A stretch of 12,656 bases of DNA, from NCBI GenBank assembly GCA_017992575.1, contig JAGOOJ010000020.1:1-12656 (forward strand), read 5' to 3'. This DNA is from Candidatus Moraniibacteriota bacterium (GTDB lineage: Bacteria; Patescibacteriota; Minisyncoccia; Moranbacterales; UBA1568). This document shows positions 1 to 5,598 of this stretch, piece by piece (the first letter of the stretch is position 1; each line of letters begins with the position of its first letter). Under the pieces are notes generated by a model that ran no database searches, was not told where the DNA came from, and worked only from the letters and a program-made list of their open reading frames with translations. The position numbers were made by a program, and so were the translations under genes.

Positions 1-39
1 AACCGTGTCCACCCGGTTCTTTGGCCTCTTTACTCTACT

Positions 40-68
40 AGTATAGCAGAAAAGAGGGTCAAAGTCAA
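40..68 (-). promoter_or_regulatory. Sigma-70 type promoter reading leftward out of the window
   Basis: On the minus strand a TTGACT -35 box (plus-strand 63-68) is followed after exactly 17 nt by a TATACT -10 box (plus-strand 40-45). Transcription would start near position 33 and run left, so the gene it serves lies outside the window. No start codon with coding potential is visible in the remaining 33 bases, which instead contain a short inverted repeat (AACCG at 1-5 and CGGTT at 14-18). Confidence 0.7.
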
Positions 69-222
69 CTCGTTTGTTAGTAAAAAACAGTCTAGAATAA
101 TAGATAGGTAGCGTCTCGTGAGCAACCTTTCAAAGTACCGCTTGCTTGCTCCTGCGAGGCAAGCTTCACTACATTGAAGTCCTCACTCTTCCTCCTCCGT
201 CGGAAACCGTGCCCGCTCTGAC

Positions 223-239
223 TTCAAAGTTACTTTGAA
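223..239. repeat. Perfect inverted repeat overlapping the mutM -35 box
   Basis: TTCAAAGT (223-230), one T, then ACTTTGAA (232-239) is a perfect 8-bp palindrome whose right arm overlaps the -35 box of the mutM promoter. The left-arm sequence recurs in the same orientation at 129-136. The arrangement would suit a dimeric regulator's operator, but no regulator is visible in the window. Confidence 0.5.
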
Positions 240-264
240 AAATTCTCACTTCATCGCTTATAAT
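235..264 (+). promoter_or_regulatory. Promoter for mutM and the downstream DUF3048 gene
   Basis: A TTGAAA -35 box (235-240) and a perfect TATAAT -10 box (259-264) are separated by 18 nt. The predicted start is near 271, leaving a leader of about 85 nt that includes the AT-rich heptamer repeat just before the mutM start codon. Confidence 0.75.
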
Positions 265-318
265 TCAGACGTATCTGTAAAGTTTTTATATTGAAAATTT
301 AGTCATTGAGGATTGATT

Positions 319-346
319 GGAAATTGAAAATTAGAAATTAGAAATT
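319..346 (+). repeat. AT-rich 7-nt-period repeat upstream of mutM
   Basis: Four consecutive heptamers can be read: GGAAATT, GAAAATT, AGAAATT, AGAAATT. The tract ends about 10 nt before the mutM ATG and occupies the place where a ribosome binding site would be expected. It belongs to the dispersed heptamer-repeat class seen elsewhere in the window. Confidence 0.7.
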
Positions 347-356
347 TTTTTAAACT

Positions 357-1208
357 ATGCCTGAGCTTCCAGAGGTTCAAACCGTCGTATCACAACTAGC
401 AGAGAAGATTACCGGTAAGCGGATTGTTTCGGTGTGGAGTGATTGGCCTAAAAAAATATTGACCCCATTTTCTGAATTTGAGCAGAGGGTACAGGGAGCG
501 ACTATTCTTGGTGTTCGGCGCTTAGGAAAACATATCGTCATTGATCTTGATAATAGCCACTCAGTCGTGGCGCATCTCAAAATGACAGGACATTTTCTGG
601 TGAAAAATGAAATCAATTGTGAATCAGAGGCGTTCGTGGATGATCCGATTAACGGCTATATTCATCACATTGTGTCATTCGCTGATGGCTCGACGCTTGA
701 ATTTTCTGATATGCGCAAGTTCGGCTGGCTGAAACTGATGAAAACGGAGGATGTTGAAAATCACAAGAGTATCGCCGGACTTGGCATTGATGCTCTCTCG
801 CGAAAACTGACCCCTGAACTTTTTTCAAAAATACTGATGAAGCGAAAAACGCGCCCAGTCGGTGTTGTGTTGCTAGAGCAAAACCTGATCGCTGGGATTG
901 GTAATATTTATCGGAGCGAAGCTCTTTTTTTGGCGGGCGTGATACCGACACGGAAGATTGAGACGCTGACAAAAAAAGAATGGCCCAAGCTGTTACCAGC
1001 CATCAAAAAAGTTCTGCGTCATGCTGTGAAACTCGGTGGAACGAGCGATGGGGACTTTCGTGATACGGATGGGCTACAGGGACGGTTCAAACGGGTACTG
1101 TACGTCTATGGGCGAACCGGTCTGTCATGCAAGAAATGTGGTACAATAATAGAGCGAAAAAAATTAGGGAGCCGAAGTATTTTCTTTTGCCCCTCTTGTC
1201 AATATTAA
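357..1208 (+). CDS. mutM: Formamidopyrimidine-DNA glycosylase (Fpg/MutM)
   Basis: This base-excision repair enzyme removes oxidised purines such as 8-oxoguanine and nicks the abasic site. The 283 residues match the usual family length. After the initiator Met, the catalytic Pro2 and Glu3 sit in MPELPEV, which fixes the start because Pro2 must be the mature N-terminus. Other family landmarks are Lys58 (RRLGKH), Met76 in HLKMTG, Arg120 and Phe122 in DMRKFG (the void-filling residues), Asn183 in GIGNIYRSE, and a C-terminal zinc finger with Cys258, Cys261, Cys278, Cys281 and Arg273 in the finger hairpin. All key residues are present, so activity is expected. It lies 13 nt upstream of the DUF3048 gene and is probably cotranscribed with it. 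There is no Shine-Dalgarno sequence. Confidence 0.97.
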   Translation: MPELPEVQTVVSQLAEKITGKRIVSVWSDWPKKILTPFSEFEQRVQGATILGVRRLGKHIVIDLDNSHSVVAHLKMTGHFLVKNEINCESEAFVDDPINGYIHHIVSFADGSTLEFSDMRKFGWLKLMKTEDVENHKSIAGLGIDALSRKLTPELFSKILMKRKTRPVGVVLLEQNLIAGIGNIYRSEALFLAGVIPTRKIETLTKKEWPKLLPAIKKVLRHAVKLGGTSDGDFRDTDGLQGRFKRVLYVYGRTGLSCKKCGTIIERKKLGSRSIFFCPSCQY

Positions 1209-1221
1209 TCACTTTTTCGGT

Positions 1222-2412
1222 ATGAGTGCAAAACAAAAGTTCATCTTGTTTATCGTCGCAGTAGCACTGGTAGGAGGTGTAGGTTATTTCTTTTTTGGCA
1301 ACAAAGAGGCGCGTAAACCGATTGAGTTGAATAATAAAAATCAGTCGATTCCGGTTTCTAAAGAACCAGCCAATACAGGCCCAGTAGGAGCGATTTCTGG
1401 TGTTTCGTGTGAAAACTGGAATCGTCGCCCGGTAGCAGTGATGCAACCGGTGGATGCCCAGGCCCGACCAGTGGCAGGGTTTTCTCAAGCAGACATGGTT
1501 TTTGAAATGCCCAATCCGGCAGCGGGAATTTTCACGACTCGTCTCCTTGGGGTGTATCAGTGTGGAACGCCTGAAGAGGTGGGTTCTATCCGTAGTGCTC
1601 GCCACGACTATATCAGTATTGCTAAGGGACTAGATGCTATCTTTGTTGGTTGGGGAGGATCAGCGTTCGCTTTGGCCAAACTTGATGCTGGTGTTATCGA
1701 CAACCTGGACTGCAATGACCAGGGAGGAAAGAGTGCAAGTAAATATTGTTTCCGCAAAGAGCGGAGTGGACTCATGCGGATAGAAGATACTGGGTATATC
1801 AAATTTGCCAAGATTTTGGAGGCAGCCAAAGATTTTGGCTACCGGACGGAGAGTACCTTTGCTGGATACCCTCACCAAGAGGATAGAGCGATGGATGCCC
1901 GTCCGAATGGGGGACATCTGCGTATTGGCTACCCTGGCATTATGGAAGCCGAGTACGACTATGATCGTGAGTCGAATAGTTACAAACGAACCTGGGGCGG
2001 TGTACCGGATACTGACCGAACGACCAAAGAGCGTATTGCACCAAAAAACATCGTCGTAGTGATTGCTGAGAATGAACAGATTATGAACACCGTTGACTAT
2101 GCGTCACGTGGTGTGCAGGATCCATGGGCTGGGTTGCCAGTAGAAGAGAAAACGGGGCCAACAAATATTTCGGGTCGGTATAACAACCTGAATCTCGGTG
2201 ATCCGTGGTTTGATACCAAAGACACCGGAAGTGCTTTCTTCTATCAAAATGGCGAGCAGATTCGTGGGACTTGGAAGAAAGCTAAATCAAGTGCGGAGAG
2301 CAAACTGACATTTTTTGACGAGGGGGGAAATGAAGTGAAGTTTGTCCCTGGACAAATTTGGGTGGAAGTCATGGTTCCTGGACAGGTATTCGAATGGACC
2401 GCCTCTAATTAG
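1222..2412 (+). CDS. DUF3048 (YerB-like) membrane-anchored protein
   Basis: The 396-residue protein begins with a charged tip and one hydrophobic segment (about residues 7-25), read as a signal anchor or uncleaved signal peptide with the rest outside the membrane. A low-complexity linker follows (about 30-60). The N-terminal DUF3048 domain (about 65-225) carries the family signatures RPVAVMQ, ARPVAGFSQADMVFE and GSIRSARHDY. The C-terminal DUF3048 domain (about 275-392) carries GSAFFYQNGEQIRGTWKK and the closing PGQIWVEV. The family includes Bacillus YerB; its biochemical role is not established. Cys63, Cys114, Cys164 and Cys176 lie in the external part and could form disulfides. It has neither a lipobox nor a Shine-Dalgarno site. 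It follows mutM closely and ends at a strong terminator. Confidence 0.9.
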   Translation: MSAKQKFILFIVAVALVGGVGYFFFGNKEARKPIELNNKNQSIPVSKEPANTGPVGAISGVSCENWNRRPVAVMQPVDAQARPVAGFSQADMVFEMPNPAAGIFTTRLLGVYQCGTPEEVGSIRSARHDYISIAKGLDAIFVGWGGSAFALAKLDAGVIDNLDCNDQGGKSASKYCFRKERSGLMRIEDTGYIKFAKILEAAKDFGYRTESTFAGYPHQEDRAMDARPNGGHLRIGYPGIMEAEYDYDRESNSYKRTWGGVPDTDRTTKERIAPKNIVVVIAENEQIMNTVDYASRGVQDPWAGLPVEEKTGPTNISGRYNNLNLGDPWFDTKDTGSAFFYQNGEQIRGTWKKAKSSAESKLTFFDEGGNEVKFVPGQIWVEVMVPGQVFEWTASN

Positions 2413-2445
2413 CTATTGGCTATTAGGGGTTAGCTTTTAGTAATA
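2411..2445. repeat. 7-nt-period repeat at the end of the DUF3048 gene
   Basis: The stretch divides into AGCTATT, GGCTATT, AGGGGTT, AGCTTTT and AGTAATA. It starts inside the stop codon of the DUF3048 gene and ends just before the terminator. It shares the 12-mer GTTAGCTTTTAG (2429-2440) with 3845-3856, and the same 12-mer occurs inverted at 8120-8131. Confidence 0.7.
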
Positions 2446-2452
2446 AACAGCG

Positions 2453-2483
2453 ACAAAAAACAGACCAAGCGTCTGTTTTTTGT
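2453..2483. terminator. Rho-independent terminator after the DUF3048 gene
   Basis: A perfect 13-bp stem (ACAAAAAACAGAC at 2453-2465 with its complement at 2471-2483) closes a 5-nt loop. A/T runs on both sides could let it work in both directions. The -10 region of the holA promoter abuts it. Confidence 0.85.
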
Positions 2484-2489
2484 TATACT
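2481..2489 (+). promoter_or_regulatory. Extended -10 promoter for holA
   Basis: TGTTATACT reads as an extended -10 element (TG, one base, TATACT). It has no good -35 box because the preceding bases are the terminator stem. The predicted start is near 2496, about 30 nt before the holA ATG. Confidence 0.55.
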
Positions 2490-2526
2490 ATGAGTATAAG
2501 TACGAATTACTTCCTAGACGCTGTTT

Positions 2527-3492
2527 ATGATTCTCTTTCTCCATGGGGAAGACAGTTTTTTGATAACACGGCGCAAACAAGCGCTTGTTTCGGCATTTCA
2601 GAAAAAGTATGCCGGTGCCGAATGTTTCACTTTTGATTTTGAGGATCAGGGGAGTCTCGAAGATGTGCGTCGGGCGCTTGATGCCTGCGAGGGTGGATTG
2701 TTTGCGACAGAAAAAATAGTGGTTTTTCTCCACCCGTTCGTTCTTGGGGAGGTCGCCGAAAAACTCCTGACGAAATTTTTGAAAGAGCATGTTGTTCTCC
2801 TTCCGGAGCACACAATCCTTCTGTTTGTTCACCAGGGGAAAATAAAGAAAACGAATCTGTTGACCAAGCTTTTGCTTGCGAAAGCAGACAAAGAAGAAGT
2901 GTATGGAAGTCTTGAAGGGAAAGCCCTTCGGACGCTCATCACCAAAGAACTCGCCCGTTTCAATGAGCGTGTGACCATAGCAACTGATGCACTGGAACTT
3001 TTGCTGGCTTTGACTGGCAACAATACTGCTCGACAGATGACTGAACTCGAGAAATTGGCCACGTATAAGGGTGAAGGAGAGGTAACAATAGAGGACATCG
3101 AACAGCACCTCGTCGCGCCAGAAGAAAACAATATTTTTCATGCCCTTGATGCACTGGGACGCGGAGATCGTAAACGGGCCCTCTTTCTCTTTCGGACGGA
3201 AACAGAAAAAGGAGAGGGTGCGTATCCGGTGCTCTCGATGTGTGCCTGGCAGGTACGGAGATTACTCCTGGTGCGTGAAGCTTTTGACAAAGGCATTCGC
3301 CGAGCAACAGACATCGTGAGTGCGACCAAACTCCCACCATTTACCGTGCAGAAGGCACTCTCGACGATAGAACATTTTCCGCTCATGCGTATCAAAAACG
3401 GTCTGACACTGCTCTCTGATATTGATACCGCACTCAAGCAGGGCAAGGCCGACCCAGAAACGTCACTTGATATTTTTGTGTGGAAGTTTTAA
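2527..3492 (+). CDS. holA: DNA polymerase III subunit delta (HolA)
   Basis: HolA is the clamp-opening subunit of the clamp loader; it binds and opens the beta sliding clamp so that it can be placed on DNA. The 321 residues are slightly short for the family. The start MILFLHGEDSFL matches the typical N-terminal strand and GED(T/S)FL motif, and GGLFATEKIVVF (56-67) matches the conserved strand after the first helices. NNIFHALDALGRGD (201-214) and WQVRRLLLVREAFDKG (241-256) fit the third domain, and the ending DIDTALKQGKADPETSLD (298-315) matches the characteristic C-terminal helices. HolA is divergent between phyla, so the call rests on these motifs together. It is a single-gene unit with its own promoter, ending at the terminator shared with rpsT. 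No Shine-Dalgarno site is visible. Confidence 0.88.
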   Translation: MILFLHGEDSFLITRRKQALVSAFQKKYAGAECFTFDFEDQGSLEDVRRALDACEGGLFATEKIVVFLHPFVLGEVAEKLLTKFLKEHVVLLPEHTILLFVHQGKIKKTNLLTKLLLAKADKEEVYGSLEGKALRTLITKELARFNERVTIATDALELLLALTGNNTARQMTELEKLATYKGEGEVTIEDIEQHLVAPEENNIFHALDALGRGDRKRALFLFRTETEKGEGAYPVLSMCAWQVRRLLLVREAFDKGIRRATDIVSATKLPPFTVQKALSTIEHFPLMRIKNGLTLLSDIDTALKQGKADPETSLDIFVWKF

Positions 3493-3497
3493 GAGAA

Positions 3498-3533
3498 AAA
3501 TTAAAAACTCCCCGAGAGGGGAGTTTTTAATTT
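3498..3533. terminator. Bidirectional terminator between convergent holA and rpsT
   Basis: A perfect 16-bp inverted repeat (3498-3513 with 3518-3533) encloses a GAGA tetraloop. Its GC-rich core (CTCCCC/GGGGAG) is flanked on each side by A/T runs, so it provides a U-tract for both strands. It lies 5 nt after the holA stop and 8 nt after the rpsT stop, serving both genes. Confidence 0.93.
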
Positions 3534-3541
3534 CTGGAAGA

Positions 3542-3817
3542 CTATTTTTTCTTGGTAGAGGCACTCTTGACGAGTGTATTCAAGCGGGATTTCTTGCGAG
3601 CAGCGGTATTGCGCTTGATGACTTTTTTCTGAGCAGCTTTGTCGAGGGCTTTGATGGCCTTCTTTAACTGCTCTTGAGCTTCATCGACATTTCCAGCAGT
3701 GACAGCTTCACGGGTCTTCTTGATGGCGCTTTTGACAACACCATTCACGACCTTGTTGCGGAGCGTGTTCTTGGCGGTAACGCGCATGTATTTGACGGCA
3801 GACTTCTTGATTGGCAT
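3542..3817 (-). CDS. rpsT: 30S ribosomal protein S20
   Basis: This small-subunit protein binds 16S rRNA. The 91-residue product begins MPIKKSAVKYMRVTAKN, the typical basic start of S20, and continues with NKVVNGVVKSAIKKTREAV and the helical segment ALDKAAQKKVIKRNTAARKK. It is very rich in Lys and Arg and helix-forming throughout, with a lysine-rich tail. An in-frame upstream Met (at 3925) exists, but its 36 extra residues are not S20-like and cover the promoter, so the start at 3817 is preferred. It is monocistronic, with an extended -10 promoter about 75 nt upstream. The leader contains a heptamer-repeat remnant and no Shine-Dalgarno site. Confidence 0.95.
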   Translation of the reverse strand: MPIKKSAVKYMRVTAKNTLRNKVVNGVVKSAIKKTREAVTAGNVDEAQEQLKKAIKALDKAAQKKVIKRNTAARKKSRLNTLVKSASTKKK

Positions 3818-3840
3818 ATTTGTACGAGCTTTGAGCGACG

Positions 3841-3861
3841 AGCTGTTAGCTTTTAGGAGAT
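3841..3861. repeat. 7-nt-period repeat in the rpsT leader
   Basis: On the plus strand the heptamers AGCTGTT, AGCTTTT and AGGAGAT can be read. The tract lies in the untranslated leader of rpsT, between its promoter and start codon. It contains the GTTAGCTTTTAG 12-mer also present at 2429-2440 and, inverted, at 8120-8131. Confidence 0.6.
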
Positions 3862-3896
3862 TACGAGGGAGAGAAAATTGAACTTGAGACTTTTCC

Positions 3897-3925
3897 TTTG
3901 TATCATGCCTCATCCTTTTTTGCAA
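3897..3925 (-). promoter_or_regulatory. rpsT promoter with extended -10
   Basis: On the minus strand TTGCAA (plus-strand 3920-3925) is followed after 17 nt by TACAAA (plus-strand 3897-3902), with TG placed one base before the -10. The predicted start is near 3890, giving a leader of about 70 nt. Confidence 0.65.
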
Positions 3926-3937
3926 GCCAGTAAGGCT

Positions 3938-3966
3938 TTGTATGGGGAAAACAGGCGTGTTACAAT
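3938..3966 (+). promoter_or_regulatory. ruvA operon promoter with extended -10
   Basis: A TTGTAT -35 (3938-3943), a 17-nt spacer and a TACAAT -10 (3961-3966) preceded by TG at 3958-3959 form an extended -10 promoter. The start would be near 3973, just at the first arm of the heptamer-repeat hairpin in the leader. It is divergent from the rpsT promoter. Confidence 0.65.
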
Positions 3967-3971
3967 AGAGA

Positions 3972-4017
3972 AGCTTTTAGGGACTCTCCTGCTAAGAAGT
4001 TAAAAGCTAATGAATCT
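3972..4017 (+). repeat. Heptamer repeats forming a hairpin in the ruvA leader
   Basis: AGCTTTTA (3972-3979) can pair with TAAAAGCT (4001-4008). The right half reads in heptamers as GCTAAGA, AGTTAAA, AGCTAAT. The 20 bases at 3991-4010 match 8111-8130 in the htpX leader at 19 positions, with the single difference at the tenth base (T versus C). Confidence 0.7.
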
Positions 4018-4030
4018 AAAAGTTGTCTCC

Positions 4031-4603
4031 ATGATTGCTCAATTGGAAGGAAAAATTGTTGGAAACCGTGGTAATGCGGTCATTCTCATGGTAGGGGGCG
4101 TGGGGTATCAGGTGGCTGTTTCGGCTTATACTCTAGGAAAATTGGCCGGCCGTGAACAGGTACTGCTCCATATCCATACGCATGTTCGTGAGGATCAATT
4201 CAATCTGTTCGGGTTTCTCGATGAAGCAGAACTGCACATGTTTGAATTGCTCATCTCTGTTTCTGGTATTGGTCCCAAAATGGGACTTTCTATCCTTTCA
4301 GTAGCAGATTTGAAAACGATTCGTTTGGCTATCGTCAACAAGGATCCAAATATTTTGACCCGGGTGTCCGGAGTTGGCAAGAAAACAGCCGAAAAGCTCA
4401 TTGTGGAACTCCAAAACAAAGTAACGGCGGTGGCGGGCGATGACGAGGGCGATGCTTCTGCTTCTCAGGATGCTTTGGAGGCACTCACATCGCTCGGATA
4501 TTCGGTGACCCAGGCTCGTGAAGCACTGAAGGTGGTCCCAGCCGATATCACCGATGTCAGTCTTCGTATTCGGGCAGCTCTCAAAAATCTCGGTAAAAAG
4601 TGA
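4031..4603 (+). CDS. ruvA: Holliday junction branch migration protein RuvA
   Basis: RuvA binds four-way junctions as a tetramer and recruits the RuvB motor for branch migration. The 190 residues match the family. The N-terminal OB-fold domain begins MIAQLEGKIV, the standard RuvA start, so the in-frame ATG 21 nt upstream (within the repeat) is not used here. VREDQFNLFGF (52-62) is a conserved block. Two helix-hairpin-helix motifs follow: SVSGIGPKMGLSIL (76-89) and RVSGVGKKTAEKLI (111-124). A short acidic and serine-rich linker (about 136-146) leads to the C-terminal RuvB-binding domain with DALEALTSLGYS (147-158). ruvB and ruvC are not adjacent. The femAB start lies only 4 nt after the stop, so translation is probably coupled. 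Confidence 0.96.
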   Translation: MIAQLEGKIVGNRGNAVILMVGGVGYQVAVSAYTLGKLAGREQVLLHIHTHVREDQFNLFGFLDEAELHMFELLISVSGIGPKMGLSILSVADLKTIRLAIVNKDPNILTRVSGVGKKTAEKLIVELQNKVTAVAGDDEGDASASQDALEALTSLGYSVTQAREALKVVPADITDVSLRIRAALKNLGKK

Positions 4604-4607
4604 TTGG

Positions 4608-5594
4608 ATGAAAACAGAATTTTTACAATCACGAGAGTGGCTTCAACTGCAAGAAGCTACTGGGAAATCCATCGTTTCTTTTGACGAGGGCGATTTTTCG
4701 GTAAGTGGTATTGTGCACACGCTACCAGTGGTAGGGAAGTATCTGTATGTGCCGAGAGGACCACAAACAAGTATCAAGTATCAAGTATCAAGTATCAAGC
4801 ATGGGATGCAGAAATTAATTGAGGTAGCGAAGGAAAAGAACGCGAAGTGGGTGCGGATAGAGCCAGAGACAGAAGAAATACTCGAAGAGATTAAAAAATG
4901 TGTGTCGCACAAAGTGGTGTCAGCACCACATGATATGCAACCGCGCGAGATTTTTAGAATTGATATTACTGAAACAGAGGAAGCCTTATTGACCCGCATG
5001 AAGCCCAAGACGCGCTACAATATCCGTCTAGCACAAAAGCGGGGAGTGAAAGTTTTTGAATCAAGGGAGGAAAAGTACATTGATGTTTTTCTTGATCTGA
5101 TCACTGCTACATCAGGACGCAAGGGTATCGCCTCGCACCCAAGGAGTTACTACCAACAATTTTTTCAAACACTTCCGGAAACTATGTGTCGGCTCTTTGT
5201 GGCGGAGTATGAGGGGGTCGTCGTCGCTAGTAATATAGTGCTGGTCTACGGTGGTATAGCGACGTATCTGCATGGTGGCACAGCCGATGTCCATCGTGAC
5301 GTCATGGCTCCCTATCTCCTCCAGTGGGAGCAAATACAACGGGCTCGGGCACTTGGATGTACAGAGTATGATTTTGGAGGTATTAAAACAGGAATCAAGA
5401 ATCAAGAATCAAGAATCAAGAACGGAAAAATGAAACAGAACGATTGGGAAGGAATTACGAGATTCAAAAAGGGATTTTCGCCAAGCACCGAGCCCACTAT
5501 TTTTCCAGGATCGTATGACATAGTTCTTGATTCTGCGGTATACTTTTTGTATGATGTCTTACGTCATATCCAAAAATTGAAACGATTTGTATAA
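4608..5594 (+). CDS. FemAB-family aminoacyltransferase (peptidoglycan bridge type)
   Basis: FemAB/MurM enzymes use aminoacyl-tRNA to add amino acids to the peptidoglycan stem peptide; this 328-residue protein is assigned to that family. It begins FLQSREWLQLQEATGK, the usual family opening, then YLYVPRGP (45-52), KTRYNIRLAQKRGVKV (134-149), the second acetyltransferase-like domain with ASNIVLVYGGIATYLHGG (207-224), YLLQWEQIQRARALGCTEYDFGG (starting at 236), and the closing GITRFKKGF (282-290). Start 4608 is chosen because an earlier in-frame ATG (4554) lies inside ruvA and adds residues foreign to the family. Oddly, two tracts of tandem 7-nt repeats interrupt the frame, encoding residues 54-65 and 262-273. 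The residue transferred cannot be told from sequence. Confidence 0.85.
   Translation: MKTEFLQSREWLQLQEATGKSIVSFDEGDFSVSGIVHTLPVVGKYLYVPRGPQTSIKYQVSSIKHGMQKLIEVAKEKNAKWVRIEPETEEILEEIKKCVSHKVVSAPHDMQPREIFRIDITETEEALLTRMKPKTRYNIRLAQKRGVKVFESREEKYIDVFLDLITATSGRKGIASHPRSYYQQFFQTLPETMCRLFVAEYEGVVVASNIVLVYGGIATYLHGGTADVHRDVMAPYLLQWEQIQRARALGCTEYDFGGIKTGIKNQESRIKNGKMKQNDWEGITRFKKGFSPSTEPTIFPGSYDIVLDSAVYFLYDVLRHIQKLKRFV
4768..4799 (+). repeat. CAAGTAT heptamer tandem repeat inside femAB
   Basis: Four exact CAAGTAT units plus a partial CAAG, about 4.6 copies. Because 7 is not a multiple of 3, successive units are read in different frames, giving the peptide SIKYQVSSIK. The tract sits just after the conserved YVPRGP motif, before a helix. 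Confidence 0.95.
5392..5422 (+). repeat. GAATCAA heptamer tandem repeat inside femAB
   Basis: Four exact GAATCAA units plus a partial GAA, about 4.4 copies, encoding GIKNQESRIKN. Rotated, the unit is CAAGAAT, which differs from the first tract's CAAGTAT at one base. It lies in the linker between the YDFGG and GITRFKKGF motifs. Confidence 0.95.
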
Positions 5595-5598
5595 ATCT

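Larger units (their letters stand above)
71..356. other. Non-coding divergent intergenic region with short hairpins
   Basis: No convincing coding frame lies between the leftward promoter and mutM. The region holds a GCTTGC/GCAAGC hairpin (144-149 with 159-164), a CTTCA/TGAAG hairpin (164-168 with 175-179), a longer-range TTGAAGTC/GACTTCAA pair (175-182 with 220-227), the mutM promoter and an AT-rich 7-nt-period repeat. A weak extra plus-strand promoter (TTGTTA 74-79, AATAAT 96-101) might make part of it transcribed. No known RNA family was recognised. Confidence 0.6.

Noticed and set aside
2488..3141. Minus-strand open frame of 217 aa opposite holA
   Set aside because: The plus-strand frame shows clear HolA motifs; the antisense product has no recognisable features and no promoter.
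3818..3925. N-terminal extension of S20 from an upstream Met
   Set aside because: The extra 36 residues are not S20-like, and the region holds the predicted promoter and the heptamer repeat.
4010..4030. Upstream ATG for ruvA
   Set aside because: RuvA normally starts at MIAQLEG-like sequence; the extra seven residues derive from the repeat.
4554..4607. Upstream in-frame ATG for femAB
   Set aside because: It lies within the ruvA reading frame and adds 18 residues outside the family pattern; the ATG 4 nt after the ruvA stop fits coupled translation.
4768..5422. CRISPR array
   Set aside because: Units are only 7 nt, contiguous and without spacers.
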